This document shows positions 33,041-36,814 of a stretch of DNA of 36,814 bases, piece after piece. Source of the stretch: Lysobacterales bacterium (lineage in GTDB: Bacteria; Pseudomonadota; Gammaproteobacteria; Xanthomonadales; SZUA-38); contig JASJDM010000055.1 in assembly GCA_030065125.1 (NCBI GenBank), positions 1 to 36,814 of the forward strand, given 5' to 3'. Position 1 is the stretch's first letter, and each line of letters begins with the position of its first letter. Made by a program: the position numbers and the translations under genes. The notes beneath the pieces are model-generated. The model had not been told where the DNA came from, did no database searches, and worked only from the letters and a program-made list of their open reading frames with translations.

Positions 33041-34878
33041 CAGTCCAGCTCAAACTCTTCTTGCCAGGAATCGTCTTTTTCTACCTTGGGCTGCTGCTCT
33101 TTGGCCAACAGGAAGTTTTCCACCACCAGATAATCCATCTCGGTTCGCATAAAGCATCGGTAGGCGTCCGAGGGGGTGCAAACAATGGGTTCACCGCGCA
33201 CGTTGAAAGAGGTGTTGACCAGCACTCCGCAGTTGGTGCGATCGTCGAATGCCTGCAGCAGGGCGTGGTACCGTGGATTGGTTTCCTTGTGAACCGTCTG
33301 CACCCGCGCAGAGTAGTCCACGTGGGTGATAGCAGGCAGCTCCGACCGCTTCAGATTCAGCTTTTCGATGCCAAACAACCGGTTCTGTTCTTCGGTGAGC
33401 GGGATGCGCAGCTCATCCTTGATCGGCGCAACAATGAGCATGTAAGGACTCGGGGAATCCTGCACGAAGTAGTCGGAGACCTTTTCTGCCAGAACAGAGG
33501 GGGCGAACGGTCTGAAGGACTCGCGATACTTGATCTTCAGATTCATCACCGACTGCATGGTGGAGTTTCTTGGGTCGCCGATGATGGAACGCCCACCCAG
33601 CGCGCGTGGGCCAAACTCCATTCGACCCTGGAACCAGCCCACTACGTTACCCTGTTCCAGTATTTCCGCCAGCCTGGGTATCAGATCGTCGTCGTCCAGT
33701 TCCTGGTATACGGCACCGTATCCGTCCAGGTCCTTGATGATCTGGTCTCGGTCGAAACGGGGCCCCAGGTAGGAACCCTTCATGCTGTCGGCACCGTTGA
33801 CTGTGCGATCTGCACCTTCGTAATCGTGCCAGACCAGCGACGCGGCACCAATTGCACCGCCAGCATCGCCCGCCGCGGGCTGGATCCAGAGTTCGTCGAA
33901 AGGACCTTCCCGGAGAATGCGGCCGTTGGCCACACAATTCAGAGCGACACCGCCGGCAAGGCACAGGTTCGATTGACCGGTTTCCTTGTGCAGCGTTCGG
34001 GCCAGACGCAGCACCACCTCTTCCGTCACCACCTGAATCGAGGCGGCAATGTCCATCTCGCGCTGGGTCAGCTTCTCCTCAGGTGTCCTGGGCGGACCAC
34101 CGAACAGGTCGGCAAACCGCTTGTTGGTCATGGTCAGTCCGGTGCAGTAGTTGAAGTACTGCATATCCAGCCGGAATGTACCGTCTTCCTTCAGGCTGAG
34201 AATCTTATCCAGGATAAGGTCGGAGTACCTGGGCGTCCCGTACGGGGCCAGGCCCATGAGCTTGTATTCACCGGAATTGACCCTGAATCCGGTGAAATAG
34301 GTGAACGCGGAATAAAGCAGACCCAGGGAATGGGGGAAATCGATCTCCCACAACGGCGTGAGTTCCCGCCCGTCGCCAAGCCAGGCGGAAGTGGTCGCCC
34401 ATTCACCGACACCGTCCAGACACAGCACGGCGGCCTGTTCGAAAGGGCTGAAATAGAAGGCCGACGCCGCGTGAGACTGATGATGTTCGGCAAACAGAAG
34501 TGGCGGCAGTGCGCCCCCCTCAGCCAGACTCTTGAGTTCACGCTTCAGGGTGGATTTCAGATACAGCTTTTCTTTGAGCCATATCGGCATGGCGGCAACG
34601 AAGGATCGAAAGCCTTTTGGCGCATAGCTCAGGTAAGTCTCCAGCAGTCGCTCGAATTTGACCAGAGGCTTGTCGTAGAACACGACCGAATCCAGGTCGG
34701 AAATGCCCAGCCCAGCCTCATCGAGGCAATACTCTATGGCGCGGCGAGGAAAACTTGGGTCATGCTTTTTCCGGGTGAAGCGCTCTTCCTGAGCCGCGGC
34801 CACCAGGTCACCATCCCGCAGCAGCGCCGCCGCCGCGTCATGGTAATAGGCGGAAATTCCAAGGATGTTTTTGTTCAC
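33040..34878 (-). CDS. O-carbamoyltransferase (NodU/CmcH/SxtI family)
   Basis: A 612-residue cytoplasmic enzyme that transfers a carbamoyl group from carbamoyl phosphate, via a carbamoyl-AMP intermediate in this family, to a hydroxyl. The Kae1-like half begins ILGISAYYHDAAAALL, and carries the metal-binding EHHQSHAASAF (His-x-x-x-His) and SGEYKLMGLAPYG. The C-terminal half has FGPRALGGRSIIGDPRN, RPFAPSVL and NTSFNVRGEPIV. The start is a GTG at 34878, which puts the first family motif at residue 4; a frame opening at 35124 would add 82 residues unlike any family member. The acceptor is presumably an EPS sugar. It leads a five-gene operon that ends with carAB. Confidence 0.93.
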   Translation of the reverse strand: MNKNILGISAYYHDAAAALLRDGDLVAAAQEERFTRKKHDPSFPRRAIEYCLDEAGLGISDLDSVVFYDKPLVKFERLLETYLSYAPKGFRSFVAAMPIWLKEKLYLKSTLKRELKSLAEGGALPPLLFAEHHQSHAASAFYFSPFEQAAVLCLDGVGEWATTSAWLGDGRELTPLWEIDFPHSLGLLYSAFTYFTGFRVNSGEYKLMGLAPYGTPRYSDLILDKILSLKEDGTFRLDMQYFNYCTGLTMTNKRFADLFGGPPRTPEEKLTQREMDIAASIQVVTEEVVLRLARTLHKETGQSNLCLAGGVALNCVANGRILREGPFDELWIQPAAGDAGGAIGAASLVWHDYEGADRTVNGADSMKGSYLGPRFDRDQIIKDLDGYGAVYQELDDDDLIPRLAEILEQGNVVGWFQGRMEFGPRALGGRSIIGDPRNSTMQSVMNLKIKYRESFRPFAPSVLAEKVSDYFVQDSPSPYMLIVAPIKDELRIPLTEEQNRLFGIEKLNLKRSELPAITHVDYSARVQTVHKETNPRYHALLQAFDDRTNCGVLVNTSFNVRGEPIVCTPSDAYRCFMRTEMDYLVVENFLLAKEQQPKVEKDDSWQEEFELD

Positions 34879-34972
34879 CGTTTCGGTCTCTACCCCTAAG
34901 ATCTCGTATTGGCCGATGTGCTCAAGCCAATACCGCTGAATTGTACCGGATGGCGCCACCCCGATGACGACC

Positions 34973-34997
34973 AAAATGTGAAATCGCGAAACATTTT
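34973..34997. repeat. Inverted repeat upstream of the carbamoylation operon
   Basis: AAAATGT and ACATTTT are perfect 7-bp arms around an 11-bp centre containing TCGCGA. It lies about 95-120 bp upstream of the carbamoyltransferase start and 18 bp past the stop of the SGNH gene. It could be an operator or a weak terminator; on the minus strand only four T follow. Confidence 0.5.
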
Positions 34998-35014
34998 TTT
35001 GGCTGAATCGACAT

Positions 35015-36211
35015 TTATCTGGCCTCGGAGAGGCCGCGGGCTGCCGGTGCCAGGACGTTTTCGAGAAATCCCTCGAATTCCAGTGCCAGCAATTCGTGGC
35101 CCCGGCGATTTGGATGGCTGTCAACCACTGAATTCACCAAAAGACGAACATCCTGCCCATCAAATGCCGCCAGAAGGTCATGATAGTAAAAACCCTCCCG
35201 ATCGGCGACGTCCCGAAGGTGACGCGCCATCTCGTTTTCGGGTCCACCTGGAACCATACGATACATAAACAGACCGAAGGGAATTCCGCGGTCGGCGCAG
35301 TACCTGTGTGCTGCGGCCAATGCCGTCAATGACTCTTGCCAGCCGGCACTCTCCAGGTCGAATGACTGCTGGCCCCCGCCACCCCAATGTCGCCCAATGT
35401 GGCTGATCAGCCGGTAGACCCAGCTTTTGCCAACCAGGATTGACAACACCTGGGGCGGATTTTTGCCCTTGAGCGCTTGCCTGGTCCAGGGATCAAACGG
35501 CGTTCCCGGAAAAGCCTCTACGTCGTTGCTGACATAAACCAGTACAACTGCGTCGGGTTGAAGCGCCTCACCGTGGCGCTGCAAAAAGGCGTTTTCTGTT
35601 GTCGTGTTGTAGCTGCCAACACCTGAGTTGATGGCTCGTATCGGCACCTGCAGTCTCTTCTCCAACAGGTCGCCTACCTGCTTGACAAAACTGTCACTGG
35701 CCTCAACGCCCCAGCCGAAGGTAACGGAATCACCAAGGAAAAGAACCCGCAGCTCACCCGACTTCTGGGCTGGCACTTCGTCGTCCCGGAGTCCGAGGCT
35801 GTTGGTGTGGACCGAAACGCCCTGGTATTCCTCAATTAGATTCGATTGGTGCCGATAGTACAGATAAGGATCTGCGATCTTATCCAGATGATAACGCTTT
35901 GATTCCTGGTAGTACGAGATTCCGATCGGGTCGAGCAGGCGAATAACGACCTCAGCCAGACAGAGAGACACCGCGGCAGACGTCACCAACAGTGTGGCGC
36001 CCTGCCGGTACGGATAGATCAAGCGGAAGCCTTTGGAAAAGGATAAAAAAGTAGCTGAGCCGGATAAGCCCAGCATCGTGACGATAAGGAGAAAGTAGCT
36101 GGGTGAGTACCGGCCCAAAATGGCTGCGTCGTTGTTCTGATGGGTCGCAAGCCACAGGGTAATACCCCACAAGGAAAGGCTCAGAGCGACCATGAAGACG
36201 CGAAACCACAT
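35015..36211 (-). CDS. Membrane-anchored SGNH/GDSL hydrolase
   Basis: A 398-residue protein with three hydrophobic helices (about 5-22, 38-55 and 70-92) then an SGNH domain. Block I is VLFLGDSVTFGWGVE (Ser162). Block II is INSGVGSYN (about 195-202). Block III is VYVSNDVEAF (Asn229). Block V is VVDSHPNRRGHELLA (Asp364, His366). All four blocks are present, unlike the other SGNH protein of this window. Expected function is esterase or O-acyltransferase action on a polysaccharide in the periplasm. It precedes the carbamoylation operon by about 136 bp. Its promoter lies in the 36212-36536 gap, divergent from the third lyase gene. Confidence 0.85.
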   Translation of the reverse strand: MWFRVFMVALSLSLWGITLWLATHQNNDAAILGRYSPSYFLLIVTMLGLSGSATFLSFSKGFRLIYPYRQGATLLVTSAAVSLCLAEVVIRLLDPIGISYYQESKRYHLDKIADPYLYYRHQSNLIEEYQGVSVHTNSLGLRDDEVPAQKSGELRVLFLGDSVTFGWGVEASDSFVKQVGDLLEKRLQVPIRAINSGVGSYNTTTENAFLQRHGEALQPDAVVLVYVSNDVEAFPGTPFDPWTRQALKGKNPPQVLSILVGKSWVYRLISHIGRHWGGGGQQSFDLESAGWQESLTALAAAHRYCADRGIPFGLFMYRMVPGGPENEMARHLRDVADREGFYYHDLLAAFDGQDVRLLVNSVVDSHPNRRGHELLALEFEGFLENVLAPAARGLSEAR

Positions 36212-36292
36212 ATTCGTTTTTTTCCAGTTTCAGTGCGCTAACGGCCGGCGCATTCAGTTTATTAACAAAAACCAGTATTTCCAACGAAAACT

Positions 36293-36308
36293 TGTGATTT
36301 GATTCACA
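36293..36308. promoter_or_regulatory. CRP-like operator, perfect palindromic match
   Basis: TGTGA-TTTGAT-TCACA matches the CRP/Vfr/Clp consensus in all ten defined positions; the inverted repeat extends to TTGTGA/TCACAA. It lies between divergent genes: about 85 bp from the SGNH start (36211) and 236 bp from the GTG at 36537. Apart from this and the next site I see no gene or other element in 36212-36536. Confidence 0.65.
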
Positions 36309-36411
36309 ATAATTTAACCGCTCCGTGAGCTACCATCTCGACGCCAGACAGGCTTGGTGTTGATGGCTGATTTGGCCAACCGGGCCTGAAGACGTAACCA
36401 AAACAAAAATT

Positions 36412-36427
36412 TGCGAACTGGATCACA
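36412..36427. promoter_or_regulatory. CRP-like operator, one mismatch
   Basis: TGCGA-ACTGGA-TCACA differs from the consensus in one of ten defined positions. It is centred about 117 bp before the GTG of the third lyase-like gene, a distance similar to that of the site in front of the large lyase gene (5320-5335). Confidence 0.5.
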
Positions 36428-36536
36428 ACATCGCAGGAGCAAGTGTCAATTTCACGACACAAAGGATGACCTGCGGTGAGGCAAGCTAACTGTCACGTTG
36501 GACAATTTGATTGCCTTAAGAGGCGGGAGACCTTTA

Positions 36537-36814
36537 GTGAAAGCTACAACGACCATCAGGGTCATACAACAACACAAACGAAGCTGTAACGTTTTTTCAC
36601 CTTCTACGCTCATCATGCGGCTGGCAGCGGCCGTAGTCATGATGCTTGCCAGCATTTCCATTGCGAACAGCCAGGACCAGCTCTTCAGCGACAGCTTCGA
36701 GCCGGCGCTCGAGCTGGCATCAAAATGGTGGACCGAAGGCGGCGACGTGGTGGAGGGATCGGATATCCGGACCCATGCGGTGACGCCGTTTGGCATCTGG
36801 GTGTCGCACATCAG
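36537..36814 (+). CDS. Secreted heparinase/lyase-like protein, copy 3 (C-terminus cut by window end)
   Basis: An open frame from a GTG at 36537 to the window end, 92 full codons. AGGCGGGAGA, 6-8 nt upstream of the GTG, is a strong ribosome-binding site; an internal ATG at 36615 is the alternative. A long, basic n-region (residues 1-27) and the hydrophobic RLAAAVVMMLASISIA form a signal peptide. After a short linker (SQDQLFSDSFEPALELASK) the protein enters the same WWTEGGDVVEGS cassette as the other two lyase-like proteins, with 89/89 identical bases. It thus lacks both the membrane anchor of copy 1 and the Asp-rich repeats of copy 2. The catalytic part is outside the window. Confidence 0.85.
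   Translation, partial: MKATTTIRVIQQHKRSCNVFSPSTLIMRLAAAVVMMLASISIANSQDQLFSDSFEPALELASKWWTEGGDVVEGSDIRTHAVTPFGIWVSHI
36726..36814 (+). repeat. Shared lyase cassette, copy 3
   Basis: These 89 bases are identical to the reverse complement of 3903-3991 and reach the window edge. It lies on the opposite strand to copies 1 and 2, so the copies at the two window ends are inverted relative to each other. Confidence 0.95.

Noticed and set aside
33022..34899. A 625-codon open frame on the plus strand
   Set aside because: It lies wholly antisense to the carbamoyltransferase, has low-complexity Arg/Gln/His-rich sequence with no family pattern, and is explained by GC bias of the real gene.
34879..35124. 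82-residue N-terminal extension of the carbamoyltransferase
   Set aside because: The extension has no family similarity, whereas GTG at 34878 puts the ILGISAYYHD motif at the expected position next to the N-terminus.
1..36814. Terminal repeats considered as evidence of a circular element or phage terminal redundancy
   Set aside because: The two end copies are inverted relative to each other and are parts of coding genes reading outwards; direct terminal repeats would be needed for circularity.

Overview
The window looks like a chromosomal piece of a Gram-negative proteobacterium, most likely a gammaproteobacterium. The evidence is a Wza-type export lipoprotein, an outer-membrane barrel, MOP flippase/Wzy-type polymer genes, CRP-like operators and moderately high GC. 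No rRNA, tRNA, phage or insertion-sequence gene is visible. Almost the whole window is one capsular/exopolysaccharide (EPS) locus. Its core genes resemble the EPS genes that accompany exosortase A (XrtA/PEP-CTERM) systems, but no exosortase is present here.

Layout, left to right. 1-5224 (all minus): a truncated membrane-anchored heparinase/alginate-lyase-like gene, a PrsW-type membrane protease with a STAS protein, then a 1016-residue secreted lyase-like protein with cysteine repeats and six Asp-rich calcium-type repeats. 5460-7875 (minus): a peptide-modification-like operon, namely a 55-aa twin-arginine peptide gene, an HPr-kinase-like protein, a PqqD-like protein and a nucleotidyltransferase-like protein. 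8015-11780 (minus): CDP-glucose synthase, Wzx flippase and a membrane SGNH protein. 11967-15262: UDP-glucose 4-epimerase (+), UDP-glucuronate 4-epimerase (-) and nucleotide-sugar dehydrogenase (-). 15506-28181 (mostly +): initiating sugar-phosphate transferase, a DnaJ-membrane protein (-), export lipoprotein, chain-length regulator, P-loop-degenerate tyrosine-kinase-like partner, outer-membrane barrel, GNAT acyltransferase, O-antigen-ligase-like polymerase, deacetylase-like protein, NHL propeller and a GT4 glycosyltransferase. 28156-34878 (minus): a tightly coupled five-gene operon of O-carbamoyltransferase, SxtJ-like, a 50-aa SxtK-like/DUF5989 protein, carA and carB. 35015-36211 (minus): a second membrane SGNH hydrolase. 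36537-36814 (+): the start of a third lyase-like gene, cut by the window end.

How it fits together: nucleotide sugars (CDP-Glc, UDP-Gal, UDP-uronic acids) feed a lipid-linked repeat unit started by the WcaJ/EpsB-type transferase. The unit is flipped by Wzx, polymerised and exported through Wza/Wzc-like parts, and decorated by acyl/esterase-type enzymes. A self-contained carbamoylation module appears to bring its own carbamoyl-phosphate synthase. Three secreted or anchored lyase-like proteins could trim or release the polymer.

The points most worth attention are: (1) the hidden Tat-leader peptide gene with HprK/PqqD/nucleotidyltransferase partners; (2) the carbamoyltransferase-sxtJ-sxtK-carAB operon with Bacteroidota/eukaryote-like CarAB; (3) three lyase genes sharing a nearly invariant DNA cassette behind three unrelated N-termini. 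Both window ends fall inside that cassette.
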